Shown here: piece by piece, positions 13,901 to 28,200 of the stretch
Layout of the letters: every line of letters starts with the position of its first letter
Numbering within the stretch: position 1 is the first letter of the stretch
Translations under genes and position numbers: made by a program
NCBI GenBank assembly: GCA_038496675.1
Contig: CM076652.1
Coordinates: 10,026,252-10,090,251, forward strand
Direction: 5' to 3'
Origin: Rachycentron canadum
Lineage: Eukaryota; Chordata; Actinopteri; Carangiformes; Rachycentridae
DNA: 64,000 bases
The notes under the pieces: model-generated
Seen by the model: only the letters and a program-made list of their open reading frames with translations
The model's database searches: none
What the model was told of the DNA's origin: nothing

Positions 13901-15960
13901 GGAATACCATAATTATACATGTTGGCATTTGTTGCATTAGAGGCTCTATGAAACAGAACAACTTATGAAAAATAGCTTATAGAAAAATCTGCATATCTGC
14001 TATACAGATTTTCCAGTGGCAGCCTGGCAATGCAGTTGCCCCCATTGCTGGAAAAAAAACTGTTAACTATAACAACTTCAAAGGGCTAAGAGACTCCTGA
14101 TGTCTGGCTGTGAAGCAGCAGTCCTGTTTATTTGGTCACTTGCATCTAAATCTATGACATCTTATCTACTTGTTTGCAAAACCTGGAGACTAGTAAAAAG
14201 GAAGAAATAAAAAGGGCATTTCAAAGTGGCACTTTTTTAAAATTAATGATATTAATGTATGCTGTACATTTTTAATAAAGATTAAATGCTGGACAACAAT
14301 GTGCTGGTTTCACAAAGACAGGAGTGTAAGTGGAGCACAGTGGCTGCTCAGTCATAAGATCTACAGGAAAAGTCTAACCTCATTACATTACGTTAATTTG
14401 GATCCTTTGCTGGCTTGTGACACGACTATCAAGTGTCTGTTCAGACAAAGGGCAGAACTTGCACCCTTAGCAGGTTGACCCAATTACTTCTAATGAAATG
14501 TTTCACAAATCATGAGCAAGTCTAACTGTGGCAATATCCATTCATTTTGGGTGTGAGAGCACTCCCAGCAGTCCAAATACATTGGTCAGCCAACTTTTTT
14601 GTTTTTGAAGAGTTTCTTTTTTCCCAGATAAGAGAGGCTGGCAGTTCACAGAGGTGGTGTGAAGCTGGGTCATTCCCTCTCTCACCACTCCTCACTGGGA
14701 AGAGAACCCAAGCTGAGATCACAGATGGGAGGAGGGTAGCAGCTCATAGATCTCACTGGTTTTCTGAAGGTGATTTCAACTAATGCAGTCACAAGTTTGG
14801 ATTAATGTATGCAATTTGCAAGACAAAACCTATAGATGTACCTGTACATGTAAACATGTAGAGACTTTGAAAAGGATGATGTTTAGAGCTTGGCAGTGCA
14901 AAAATACAAAAACATATTCTTCGTACACAAACTTTTGTGTGACAGCACAATGTTTTGCCTTTTTAAAATGTTTCAGATTTTTTTTTTTTTTTTTTGTAGG
15001 ACTGGCTGGTCACTTAAGGGTTTTGTGTTGAGTGAGGTGAATTCAAACTATTTGACCTGTAGCAGTTACAAGGACTTGTTAGACTTGTTACACTGACAGA
15101 AGGGTTAAAATTGTGTTCTGGACAAGATTATCCTGCTTTTACATTTTACAAAATGCAATAGCTCAGACCTTTACTAATTTCAAAACCTAACAGGGACTCT
15201 AGTCATTATTTTTCCCTAGATCCCTTTTCTCGCTTTTGTTCATAAAGTTCTGTAGTTTTAGTATGGGCAACATTTTTGGCTCATGTTTAATACTTGCCCA
15301 CAATATATAAAGTATACAATGTACAGGTCTCATGACAAACAGTCACAATTGCTCAGAGTTGCCTGTGAAATTGAGTAAATATACTAGGATATTTGTCTGA
15401 GGAGTACATAATGGGATCCCGACATCTGCCTCTGACAGGCTGCTTTTTGCTTTAGCATCATTAATTGAAAGTATTTATTCAACACCTTGTCCTCTATTAT
15501 CCCTTACTTAATGACCTGTCTTCTGTCCAGTCATGATAGGCAGCTTCTGGGTCTCTGTTGGCAGACATCTTCCTCTCAGCCCCTTCAAACCCCTGTCTCG
15601 AGCAGACAGACAAAAGAGCCTCTGCCCTCACCACACTCACTCCCCTAAGGGGCACACTTTGTCCAGCCAGTAGCCTGTGTTGGTTTAATCAAACACAAGC
15701 TAATTTTCTCTTCCTTTTGTCAGTATCTATTTCTCTTTCTATCCAACCTCCACAGCTCATTATTTCCTTTTCTGCCACAGAGGTTTTCAGCAATATAAAA
15801 AGGCCATGTCAGGATGTAGCAGGGCCTTTAAATCCCCACAGTGACTTGAAGTGGAGCAGATAATTCAATTTACATTGCCCTTATATATAATTTAAAGAGC
15901 AAGAGATGTGATAAGTACAATCAGCTGATATATTGCTTTTTCGTGTCTTGACTTTTTCAG

Positions 15961-16001
15961 CTTTGAGAGTGGAAATTCAGGACTGACATTTAGAGCTTAA
16001 G
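15961..16001 (+). other. osbpl5: Candidate alternative 5' UTR exon
   Basis: 41 bases flanked by a strong acceptor (CTTGACTTTTTCAG) and a strong donor (CTTAAG/GTAAGG). There is no ATG inside. It is on the same strand as osbpl5 and lies between the promoter and the first coding exon. The only evidence is the pair of splice sites, which also occur by chance in 14 kb of intron. Confidence 0.25.
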
Positions 16002-16764
16002 GTAAGGTTGTTGTGGCACTGGAGTGCCTTATCAGGAAATTTGTTGACACTGACAAATTCTTAGGTTTTTTCAGAAGTAAATTTCTCTTTTGGAATATGA
16101 GCACAATTGTCTTGCCAAGACATGTGCTCCACTTTCACCTTCACAACGTGTTCTCATAGTACTTCTTTTGTCTCAGCAACATTTGTTCAGTTGTTCAGTT
16201 TAAGTTTCAGTATCCACTGATACACAAGTTCAAGTATTGAGAAGGAAAAAAATAGGATTAGAATATTTCGACTTTGTCAGAAAATTATTAGGGCATGAAA
16301 AAAAGACCCCTCTCTCCACCTCTCCCAATCAGATTTTCATAGCCAGGCAAGAGATTCAGATCATGAGCATTGATGTTACCAGTCCACATTTCTTGATTAG
16401 TCATGCTTCTTGAGCTATCATTTTCATGTCCCTGCTCTGGTGTTATCTTCACAGTCCACCTCTTTTCTGTTCTATCTCATGACTGATAGGAAGAGGATTG
16501 AAGGTGGCTGACATAAGTGGTGACATAAGCTACAGGATGAACGCAAAACTGTCTGCCAGTTGATTTTAATAATGTATGGAAATTGATGGAGTTGACTGAC
16601 TGTTTTAATGGTCAGATGAAATGCAGTCAAAAGTCTAAAATTGTTCATTATATTTAAAAAAAAAAAAAAAAAACATTTCTTCTTAAGCTTAAAACAAGCG
16701 TTTTAACAATTACTTTATTAGTTGTCAGAGAATTGTCCAGCAGTAGAACAACTAGTAGCTGCAG

Positions 16765-16802
16765 CAATAAGCCAGCAAACTGTCATGTTTGTTGGCTTAT
16801 TG
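16765..16802. repeat. 38-base hairpin, 16-bp arms
   Basis: Arms CAATAAGCCAGCAAAC and GTTTGTTGGCTTATTG are reverse complements at 15 of 16 positions and are separated by the loop TGTCAT. The stem is too short for a microRNA precursor. No flanking target-site duplication was recognised. Confidence 0.7.
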
Positions 16803-19800
16803 TTGGAATTGGATTGCTGGGTCATGAATGTACTCTTCATTGGAATCTGTGTGCAGATGCTGATTTCCGTAGAGTAATTGGTGTCATATATGTTTTTGTG
16901 TGAGGTTCACTGACACTGAGAATATTCTTAATGCCGTTAAAGTGGTGCCGTACAGTGAGTGTCCTTGATGCTCCGAGAGGAGGAGGGGGAGAGGAGCCAT
17001 GAAAACTACAGCAAGGGAGGATGTGTCAGTGCAAGTTAAAGTCATGGCTGCAGACTCTCAAAGTAAAGCATTGAGGTCCTCTGAGACTTTAAATGTGCAG
17101 CTAGTTTCTCCATGTGTACACACATGTGTGCATGCGTCTGTCTTGTCTGTTGTTGCATTTTGATGTAAACAAAGGGGCAATGCTTGGCACAACTGCTGAA
17201 CCCTTTTCCATCAGCTGGGTCTAGCTAGGCCTGCCCAAGGCTGGTTCTCACCCCTGGCCTGCATCCAACCGTATAGACAGCCAGCTGGCTTGGTTTGCCA
17301 GGTCAAACATGCTCTCTAATTCAGATTAATTCTATGAAAGCAAACGTGAATAAATGTGTAACAAATAATTCATGAGATTTATAATCAGTCTGAAGTCTTT
17401 CAAATAAACTAGACTGTTCTCTATGTAGTGTTGCTGTGTATGGTTTGTTGTTCAGGGAATGAAATTGCAAAGTAAAGGAGGCCCATGTATAATAACGAGT
17501 CAGACGAAATAGGCCGCCTTAATGGGTGGTCATTTTTAGAATTATATTAGACAATATGAATAAGCGTGACTGTTTTTTGAAGGATTGGTTCATTGTTTTT
17601 ATTTTCTTAAAAGGGTGACATGACTGCTTCATCAAAACAGTAAGGAATATAACTTTAGAAGATGTATGTGTATTTATCACTTTCTGATAATTAGATATGT
17701 ATCCAGATGCATGTTACATAGCACAATAGAAAGATTCTGCTGATAAATTTGTAATTAAAAACTAATCTAAATTGTGCAGTGATGTTGGTGACACATTTGA
17801 TGTGTATATAGTGGTAGTTTATCATAATTTGCATACTGTTTTGCAGTGTACTTGAGATTTCAGCTTGTGTGCATGATGAGTCACATTATGTTCATTGTGA
17901 TAATTTGTATATGCTCTGGGAGTATAGGGCACAAAGTAGGAATGTGACTGGGGAACATACAAACACACACATGTGCATGCTCGAGGCTGAGGAGCTGGAA
18001 GAGAAATACTTGAAGACATCCTTTTGATACGAAGAATTAGTTTTGGATCTGTGCTTGTGTTTTGATGTAGTGCTTTATCTCTGGTTGTGTTTTCATGCAT
18101 ACTGGATAATCTTTGCACCCCTACTTTTCACACGCAGCCTGAACCAGAATCTGAGCTCCTTTCCCACCCCCTTGTAGGGAATCCAAGCTATCATTTACAG
18201 CCTATGTTTACCTTGCCCTTCCCTTCTCCCTGACTGAAGTCTCTGTACTCAGAAACTGGCTGTATGTACAAAGGGAGGTTATTTCTCCTGCCAGTCTAAC
18301 CTGAAGCTCAAGGAATTGTGACGGCATTCTGCCTAAGTGACAAATCCTTTGCCCAGGGAGGTGCAATTAAAATTCAAAGAGGTCCAGTTAAACTAGATCA
18401 AGGCAAAGGAGGAGGAGGGGCTGTAGGGATGATAAATAATAACTTCTCTACTAATTGTTCTTTTCTCATTTCCAGGGCTGTAAATAAGGGCAACAACAGA
18501 GCACATAACAGAGTTTTTAATAATGTGCATCTTAAAATGAAGTCCTTAATATTACCAAAATCCAAGTTAACAAAATGTCTACAATAAACTTAACACATTT
18601 TACCAATTGAGAATCTTCAACACCTCCTTCTCCTGCTCTTTATCTCCTCTTATATCCCACTCCCCCGTTATCCCAACTTATTTCTCTGACTGTTTCTCTT
18701 TTCTCTCCCCTGTATGTTTATTTCACTCACTGACTCGAGTTGAAATGAGTCGCTTGAGTAGCATCACGTCACCAGACCAAGGGCTAGAAAATAAAAATGC
18801 TCCTTCAAAATGTAATAATCCACAATTGATGACAGTGAATAAATGAACATTTAATAGCAACATTCAGTGCAATTGATGACCTTACCTGCAGCATCAGGGA
18901 GGTGTATTCTGGGTAGAACAGGGTGTATGGTGGGTTTACAGAGATGTAGTTTACATTTACCATGGTTATGGACCACCTCTGTCTCTGCAGAACAAAGGGG
19001 GCTTCCTATTTTAAGTAAGTCTGACTGGAAGGCATTTCTCTGTGTGTGTGCATTCCTTGAAATATACCTACACCCCCCCCCCCACAAGACTCAGAATAGA
19101 ACAACTAAACCACACATCCTCCCACAGAGTGTCACAAAATTAGACCATGTGTCTCCTGCCTTCTGCATGTCCTCTTAGACACACACGTTACAGTTTTAGA
19201 TTTTTCACTTGTTTTTATTTGGTGGAAGTTTGGTGATGCCTCCCTCATTTCTTTCATCAGGACAACTGTTGTAACATAAAAGCTGGTGGAGGTGGGACTG
19301 TTGCTTAAAATATTTTTATTGCTTAGGGTTTGTTGAAAGCAGACACATGCATGCTATGGCCATTATAAAAGTTTTATTAACTAGTGTTGGGTGAATGAAC
19401 ATATGTGCTAATGGGTAGCTTTGTTAATGTCTTGAACTGAATTCGTAATGCTTTTAACCATACTATGCATAGTGCTTAAAACCATGCAGGGTTAACTTGT
19501 CTTGAAGGATGAAAATGGAATCAGTCTTTCCAGTCATATAGTAAAGAAGTGAAGTGTTTTTCACACCAGTAATATTAATTTTCCTTCTCATTTTTGTGTG
19601 CTGATTATAATGATGTGTTTGGAAAAACCACAATTACCATCTACCACTTTTTTTTTTAAATTGTGTTTGAAGCAACATTTTACTGAATGTGCCAGTGTAT
19701 AAGGAATTATAGGAATATTCTTCTGAAGACATAACAGCTGTAGAAACAATGTCTCGGAAACACTCTGTCACAGCAGTAAAAGAGGCACAGGTTGAAATTC

Positions 19801-20024
19801 ACTGCACATGAGCAAAAGAGAGAATAAATATCTGCACATCTTGCTTGTGTGTGTGGTTCCCCATTGTGCCATTTGTTTTTTGTTTGTTTTTTTCAAATAA
19901 GCAGTCTGTCTGCTATAATATGTCACTGCTTTCGTTGCTGATGCATATACAGTACATGGTGACAGCCTATTGGTGTATATCTAGGTCATATGGCGATCCA
20001 TTAGTCCTGTTGTCACTGGAGATA

Positions 20025-20129
20025 GGGGGTTAACAGGGTTCGGGGCGGTGAGGAGAGGAAAGAGAGTGATGGAGGGATGGAGGGAGCGTCTGGACTTAAT
20101 CTCTGCCGTCATATTAGGAACAGCTGGCT
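20025..20129 (+). promoter_or_regulatory. osbpl5: Candidate alternative promoter and leader exon of osbpl5
   Basis: A GC box (GGGGCGGTG near 20,042) is followed by a purine-rich G/A stretch and, at 20,130, by a consensus donor (GCT/GTAAGTAT). The layout of GC-rich start, short leader and strong donor fits an alternative non-coding first exon that would join the first coding exon at 25,237. No ATG in good context lies in the last 40 bases before the donor. This is inference from motifs only. Confidence 0.25.
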
Positions 20130-22457
20130 GTAAGTATTAGAAGGCTCTCACACTCTCACACACAAGCTGAATGCTGCAAGACGCACACGTACACACGTTC
20201 ACATACACACATGTATACACACATATGCAGACACAGTGGAGTTTTTGGTCAAGGCCACATTTGTGCTTGTCATTTACTTGTCATTTGTCATTCACTGTAT
20301 TTTTAGTTCTGTATTTGTGTCTTCTCGAAATAAACCTTTCACTAAATGTGTGTAGGTGTGTGTACCTAATTTAATCAGATAACTTAGCTGGCTTTACATT
20401 ATTTATTTGAGCTTAAAAATCATGTGACTTGTTATTATTAGTCCATAGCCAAGAAGTAGATCACAGGTTCACATAAGCAGTTTCCAATGTTTATTGTATA
20501 CAATCATAGCTAACAACTATAGCTTGTAGATGATAGTTATCAACTATATCTGACACTTTTATAGAGTGTAGTCTTTTTGTTTATTTTTGTGCCTCAGTGG
20601 GGCCAGCTCTATAAATGTCAGTGTTGTCTATTGCCTATTGTGTTGCTAGATTTACCAACTTTTGAGACCCCTTAGGCAACTTAAAAAAAAAATGCACAGC
20701 GACCGATCATAAGATACTAGCAATGCAACAAAAAATTGGTCTGTGAAGGAAAATAGAGCCTTATTGTGTTTGTGCATGTGTGTGCGTGTGTGTGTGTCTC
20801 CTTCTGCGGTTAGTCGTCAGGGAGGAATGATGGAAAGGACGGAGGGTGATGGGCTAACCTGAGTACTAAATTAGGAAAGTTAAATTTCATATGAGGTTTT
20901 CCACCTAAAATAGCAGGTGTGTTGATATATTTGGTGTCGGTGTATAATTTAGGAATGACACTGTGTAAACCAAAAAAAAAAAAACTAACCATCTTTACAT
21001 TGTAAATTTTACTAGGAACAAAAACTATTGCACAGTGTGGCTTGGAGAATGAAATGAAATTTAGTAAAGCGTATTAACATTATACAGGTTAGAACATGTC
21101 GACATGTTTCCCTCCAGACATCTCCCTCTATTTTCCCTCCCTCTTTCCCCCAGTTGTTGTAGCGATTACTAAAATCAAGCATGCCCCATGTGACAGCAGT
21201 TCACGTGGGACAAATGCGCCCACCTTGATAAGGTAACTATGGGTCACACACTGTTGTTGTTGTTTTATCTGTTTTTTTTTTCTCAAGAGTTCAAGGTTAA
21301 TGTGTGACACAGGAATGTGTGTTATTGACTGCCCTGGTGCTGCTACTTTACTGTTATCTTTTCCACAAAGTGTTCATATCACTGGGTTAATATTGATTTA
21401 GCAACTGTTTAACATGGATGAAGTTAAGTAAAGTCAGTCAGGTCTAGCCAGGCAAACTGCTTACTGTACTGTGTACAATGATTTATGAGAGAGGAGGTGA
21501 AGCATGATTGCATATTGTGTTTCAGTATTAATAGAAGGTAAACCAAAGGGTAGAATGACTCCAAGCAAATACAAATGCTTGAATTTGCGCTTGGATTCCT
21601 ACTGGATAGGTTCTCACTGTTCTTCCTGATATTTAAATCTCTCACGTGAAAAAATCAACAACTAACATTTTCCTTCAAAGAGAAAAGAACAGAGCTTCTC
21701 CTATGTCAGTGTTTTTTTGTGTTCCTTCCAGATCACCAAAGATAAACCATCGCTAACGTAGAAGAAGGGTAAATGAACTTTTGCTGTTGATGTCCGGTTA
21801 TGTTTCCCCTCACAGTGGCACCTTATCCATTACACACATTTACATCTGTAAAACCAACACTGCTCTACTTACCCTCAGAGGATACAGCAGCCAAATGTTT
21901 TTGCTTTATATTTGGACATTATAACACTTTTTTTTTTTCATTTTATTTTGAATATGCTTTGTTAGTATTTTAAAACTTATCTGTGAGATCACTGTAACCT
22001 GTTGAACCACAGTAACTACTACATTGTATTCATGCACCACAGGCAGACTAACATAAATGAGTGTTACTGGAACCTCCCAAAGTACCAGTAACCACTTGTT
22101 TGTTTTGGTTTAATGTTTCTGTGGGTGTCGTGGAGCTCGGCACTACACAGAATTGAACACCTTTCAATCAGCCAGTGTTATGCTTTGACAGGCTGGCTGA
22201 TGTGCACACAAACACACCTGCATGTGCTGGCATTTACACACACAAGTGAATGAATGTGTAGCTTTATATTAGCAACATGTCGTCTATTGTTTAACTGTTG
22301 ATGTTTTATGAATTGTGACAGCTGGCATCTGTTGGAAGGCTAACGTTATCTTGTTTAGGCTAGCATACCGATGGCTCATAACTAGAGTTGGGTGCTCACA
22401 ATATCAGTAGACTACAGGTTTTTAAATCAATATTTTTGCATCATGCACCTTTTGCAT

Positions 22458-22495
22458 AATTGTCCAACAAGGTTTCGTCACCTTGTTGGACAATT
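22458..22495. repeat. 38-base perfect hairpin, 16-bp arms
   Basis: AATTGTCCAACAAGGT is followed by a six-base loop (TTCGTC) and its exact reverse complement. The half-arm AATTGTCCAA recurs about 220 bases downstream (near 22,680). The stem is too short for a microRNA. Confidence 0.85.
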
Positions 22496-25256
22496 TTAAC
22501 TGCTGCTTGCACACTGATTGTATGGTGGTTACTGCATGTGTATGTCTTAGCACACTGTGTGTGCAGAAACCCTAACCCTGTTCACCACTATGACTACCTT
22601 TCTTTCCACTATAGTACCTACAGGGCACACTACTCTACTACAATGAATGTTGGCACAGGACGTGAACCATGACGTGCAGAATTGTCCAATATGGATACAG
22701 TTCCAAGGGATACTGAGCTGCTCTACATATTGGTTCAGAACTGGTGGTTAGTTTGGTTGAGACCTGGTGATCATTTTAATTACATTTATCAAACCTTTCA
22801 GAGGTTTCCTGTGACCTCTTTGGACACATCTACATAACATTTGTTATTTTTCTAGACTCATTCATTGAGGTTTGTCCTTGTCACCGGTATGTGTGTTTGT
22901 ATGTAATGTGCACTTTTTGCGACCTGCTCCACCACCACTGCTGGGATTGGTTTTCTCTTGCCCTCGGTGCTGCATAATGTGCATGTGTAATCCTCCAGTC
23001 TGCAGCAATGAGGCAGGCACATACACACACTCATGGTCACGTATGCCTAGTACACACACTCATTCTGTACACTTGCGTCATTCAATACACACACGCCACT
23101 CTACTGATGTGTCCTCTATATAGGCTCAACTGACAGACCCACACACAACACAAACACATCAAGTATGGAGGGATGCCACACCCATGCTCAGTCTAGACTG
23201 CGTAATGTGCTCATACACACAGTCTTTTTCCCGACAAATCCCGCCCTGCAGCTGTTAGAACAAGCTGTGATTGGTTTGTACTGTCAGTCTGCATGTCTGC
23301 CCACATCTTGACCCGCCTAAGGGCCTCTACTGTAAGGGGTATTAATTTTCTGTGTGTGTGTGTCCCTGTACAGTTTGGCAGCCCATTGCCCAAGCTTCAA
23401 GCTCTTCTCCATGCAGCCTGCACCCAACTCGGGGTTCAGCACCGTGCTACACATACACATGCACTGCAGCAATAGAGTGCTATTTATAGACCTGCCCCAC
23501 AAGGACAAATAAGGCTCCTTTTCGGGAAGAACAAATTTACCTTTTCACTCTCATATCTTGCTTGTTCATAGTGAAAGGACAAAAGAACAGAGGGCAGGAG
23601 GAAGAAATGCACAGAGGAGATTGCAAGATCAGAAATGAGAAGGGAGTCAAGCAGTTGAGAGAATGAGTCACAGAGGCAGAATAGAAAACAGAGGGGAACA
23701 GGGAGTGGTGTGACGAGTATACGGATGTGAGTGTTCTTGTGTATTTTTAATATGCACGTGTGTGTACTTGTAGAGGGAGGGTACAGTTTGATAACCACCA
23801 AGGCTACTGCAGCATCACATTTGGTTTCCACTTCAAGCCACTGTCAACCCACAGGTTTTACTTTTGCCACTTACTAATGAACACTCTGATATACTACACT
23901 TTCCTCATGCACCTACTCATCAAGATGTGAGAGTTAAAAGATGAATCAGTCTGTGAAAATGTTCTTTGAATGAATTTTATGTAACATGCTGTTCTTGGAT
24001 GTTGTAATTGAGGACTTGGGGGCGAGATTGCTCTGTAGGCTGAGAGTCAGAGGGTCTTGTCTACTGTGTGTGTTTGTGCACTGAGAGAAAATGAATAGGA
24101 TTATATTGATCTGAGCAGAGCACAGTGTGGCCGTCCAGACAGTCCCAGGTGGTAACAGCTACGCTCCATTAAACTCAGTGTTTTACCATCAGCTCTGATT
24201 TGCTATGATCAGCTCACCACGCGTTTGAACAAGCATAATGAGCTGTCTGGAAACAGCCGTGACCCTTAGCAGTTATTAATAACATGCTATGAACAGTTTG
24301 CAACTTGTTAGCTCTTATAGAAGAAAAACACGTTTGTCTTAACAACAGATACCCATAGAAGCTGACACAGCTCTGACTTTACCTGCAGACTTGCGAGCAG
24401 TATTTGTATTCCATTGTTTTCTTGTGTGTATGTGTGTGTGTCCGTTGTATGTCTGTCAGTCTTTGTCCCCTTTATTTGGGCATGGTGGCCTAAAAAATAT
24501 GACTTGTCTACTCATCTCTGCAAATTACAGCACAATGACAACATTAAGCTGCAGAGCCACAGCTAGATCCTGCACATGTCTGCAGTGACTGCATTTGTCC
24601 CCTTTTGTGTGCTGAGATGTGCATCTCATTAGTCAAAAGATCTTTGTGGATATCAAGGGAATGACTTAAGAGCCAGAATTTTCTTTCTCGTGGATTGAAG
24701 TCTGTTGATGCAGACAGACTGGGAAGACGAGGGAGTAGTGGTAATGGTGGTGGGGGTTGTCCTGGACAGTAAGTCTCTGTGGGCAGAGTGGTTGGGGCCT
24801 CTGTCTGTCATATAATCTGACAATGTGCAGTCTGAACTGCTTGTCACTGCCATGCACAGTGCCATTATGTGGACAGGCTGACATGCCCTCGTATAGTAGC
24901 TCTTTGTTACTGTAGGGGAGGAGAGAAAGTGTGGGGGTCCAGACACATAGATATACACAGAGAGGAGGAGTGAGGGAGGTGTTTGAGAGCTCAGAGTTAG
25001 TGACACAGGGAGAGAAAGATCAGATCCAAGAGAAGGAACACTAAGACAGAATGGATCACTTCATTGCAATGTTTGTAAATTCTAGTATTACAGTGCATCA
25101 GAATGATTACATCAGATTTGAACTTGTAATATCTGTTTTAATCAGAATTTTCTTTCTCACATTTTTCTGTTTTATTCTTCCTTTCTACATCTTCCCTCTC
25201 AGTTCCTTTATTCATTGTGTGCTTCTCCCTCTGCAGAGGACAAACAGGTTGTCAGG

Positions 25257-28200
25257 ATGAAGGAGGAGAATTTGTTCCATCGGAGGTTTTCTCTGTGCCC
25301 CAATGCCACCTCCCCACCCAAAATTGACCCCCGCACCCTCACCCGGAACCTGTCGTATGGAGGAGACAATGACCTCTACAACCTCAGCCCAGGTAAAAGA
25401 CCAAAGAGGTGATAGCTGGAATGTGAATATGGCAAAATCTGATATTTCAGTGATGTGTGCTGGTGGATCCCAGTGTCTGTGATATGACATGTCAAGTGTG
25501 CATTACTGTACTTACATACAAATCAAAAAACCTCAGCTGCTGCTTATTAGCTGCTTTTGGGGCCGCCATGCTTTAATTGTCTGTCAGCAGGTTTCACTGA
25601 GTTCATTTGTATGTGACTGTGTGTTGTGGGTTCCCACCAGGCAGTGAGACAGACAGGAACGGTCTCTCCATGCTGAGTAATGAACTTAGTCCTGCCCAAT
25701 CACCAGGCAGCAAGGTAAGAACACAGTCTCCGATTGGGCAGCTCCTTAACTCTTCTTTTAACTGACTCACTGGGTTAGGGCGCAGCCCTTGTCCTTTGTA
25801 TTCTGTGATGATTTCTTTTCTTCTGACTGACTACAGTATTTACAACCAGAATTTTAGAGGAAGTCATTTACTATTAAGGTATTTTATAAATGAGTCATGG
25901 AATATATGAAATTGTGAAATGGAAACCAAATGTATTACCTTTTTTGGTAAAACAACACTTAACAAACCAGGAATGACTACCATTTTTAACTTGTGAACAA
26001 TGAAGATACGTCATATAAAAGTCGTGGGATTTTATATGTCAGGGCCATGGTGGGAACTGTGTCCTAAGCACCACAAGCCAATTATTTGGCAGCTGGAACT
26101 TTTATTGTCCTGGTTTTCCCTTACTTGCTTATGCTGTATTAGTCCTAACAATCTATCTCCATTTCTTGGTAATACTAATTAGTGGTCAATAAATGTTTCC
26201 AGTGGCAACCAGGTAATTTCATCTTGTCTTGTCTCCTCTCCTCTTGTCGCTTTGCCTTGCCTCGTCTCGCAATATTGCTAATTGTGGAATGTGGAATAAT
26301 TCACGGGCACAACTGCATCTGTTGCCTTTTGCCCTCTTCTGCATCCTGAGAGTCTTTTTGGGACAATAGGAGATTGACCTCAGCCTAACGCTTGCATGTT
26401 GTCGTTTATAGTGGGTTGTAGTTGTCTACTACACTTTAAGAATGACTTCCTTCAACATAAGTAGATAAGTCTAAGCACCTGGGCTGGCTCTGCAACTAAT
26501 ATTGTGACTCATATTGGTTTAGTGCAAAAAGAATAAGTGGTTATGTAATTACATATTGCCGTGAAATTACAGGATAATTTACTACTGAGATTATGATCTC
26601 TGCTTAGTGATCAGGGGAAACCATCACAGTCAGTGCCCTTTGCTGTCTAACCAAGGAAGTCAGTGGGTTTTTGGTCACAAAATCAGAGCCAACTGCCTGC
26701 TAAGTTGCCTTGCTGACTGAAAGGGCCACCCACCTGCTTCACACAAGCGTGTGGCATAACAGATGTGCAACGTGGCAACAGAAACAATTAAATAACGTGC
26801 TGTTCATAATACAGGCAAGCCAAGTTAGGTTGTGGTGCATCATTAATCATCATTAATTTAGATTTGATAAGAGATGGAAGCATTTTTCTCTACTTGCAAA
26901 ATTTAGACTAATTTAAATTTCATATTTAAAGATAAAATGTCCAGAGATTTATTTTCATTTTTAAATCTCTCTTCTTCCTCCTCTTCATCCTTTCTGACCG
27001 TCTCCTCTCCTCTTTCCTTCAGTCTGAGTCCAGGATGTTTAATGGTGTTGAGAAGGACTGCCCCTCCCCCACAGAAAAGCTGGCCCGGAAAGAGTCTCTC
27101 AAGGTACAAGTTCCTTCCCTGCTTGAGATGACAGTGAGAACAGCTGAGCATTATTATATACACTATTTGGATTCATGATGAAGTGTGTAAAACTTAGCTC
27201 TTTAGTATCTCTGCCAGTCTGCACTCAGTGAGTCAAATATACGGAACCATTTTGACTTTGAATTATATTTCAAATATGTGTCTTGTTGTTTTGTGTATTA
27301 TAATGTTAGCAATACAATGTTAATAATACAATGTTAATGAAAACCAGAGGCAATAGGACGTGTGCATGTATGCTAGTATTTGTTTGACTCTGCTTCCACC
27401 TAGTGTTGGCTTTCAGGCCAGACCTATGACCAGTGTGACTAATGACTCATTTGTGTGTGATTTTTTTTTTTTTTTTTTCCCCTTTTTCACAGGTCCAAAA
27501 ACAGAATTACAGGCAAGAGAAGAAACGGGCAGCTAAAGAACTGTTCAGTGCACTAAAGGACCCCAGTGTTGTCATCATGTCCAACTGGTTAAAGGTGCAG
27601 CAATATCATGTCATCAGTTTCTCATCATAGACTCTATTAATCTTTGTATTCACTTTACAAAAAACATTATCCTTTTTTGCACCTTGCATGTTTCTCCTGT
27701 TATTTTGAGAGATTCAGGTGCACATTAACATCATATTCAACTGATTTCTAATAGAGTCTCATACTGAAATTATCTCTTTTCATCCCTTGTACTTAAGATC
27801 CGTGGCTCCTTGAAGAGTTGGACCAAGCTGTGGTGTGTCTTGAAGCCTGGAGTTCTTTTGATTTATAAGACCCCCAAAACAGACCACTGGGTAGGCACTG
27901 TCCTCCTTAGTGCATGCAAGCTGATTGAGAGGCCCTCAAAGAAGGACGGTTTTTGCTTCAAGCTCTACCACCCACTGGACAAATCCATCTGGGCTGTCAA
28001 GGTCAGACATATTTGTAGGCTCAAGAGGACATTCGTGCTCATGCTGAGACATTCATTCATTCAGTACTAGGATAATTTTGTAGGTTTTATGTTGAGATGT
28101 TAGTGTTAGTCAAATTTGATTTTTTTTTTTTTTTTTTTGGCTTTTGCTTTTACAAACATTGACGTTGCCCATGTGCCAGCAAAATTCAGACTTGAGTGCC

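Larger units (their letters stand above)
10942..25236 (+). other. osbpl5: Long first intron region of osbpl5
   Basis: About 14 kb between the putative promoter and the first coding exon. No protein-like exon was found on either strand. It holds two candidate untranslated leader exons, two near-identically shaped 38-base hairpins (separate entries), a poly(C) run at about 19,073-19,083, poly(A) at 16,655-16,673 and scattered CA/GT-rich stretches around 20.1-20.2 kb, 20.77-20.80 kb and 22.9-23.5 kb. A 16-base perfect palindrome lies at 21,093-21,108. Confidence 0.45.

Noticed and set aside
21093..21108. Palindrome AACATGTCGACATGTT as a p53 site
   Set aside because: The two half-sites overlap and each has a mismatch, so the spacing is wrong.
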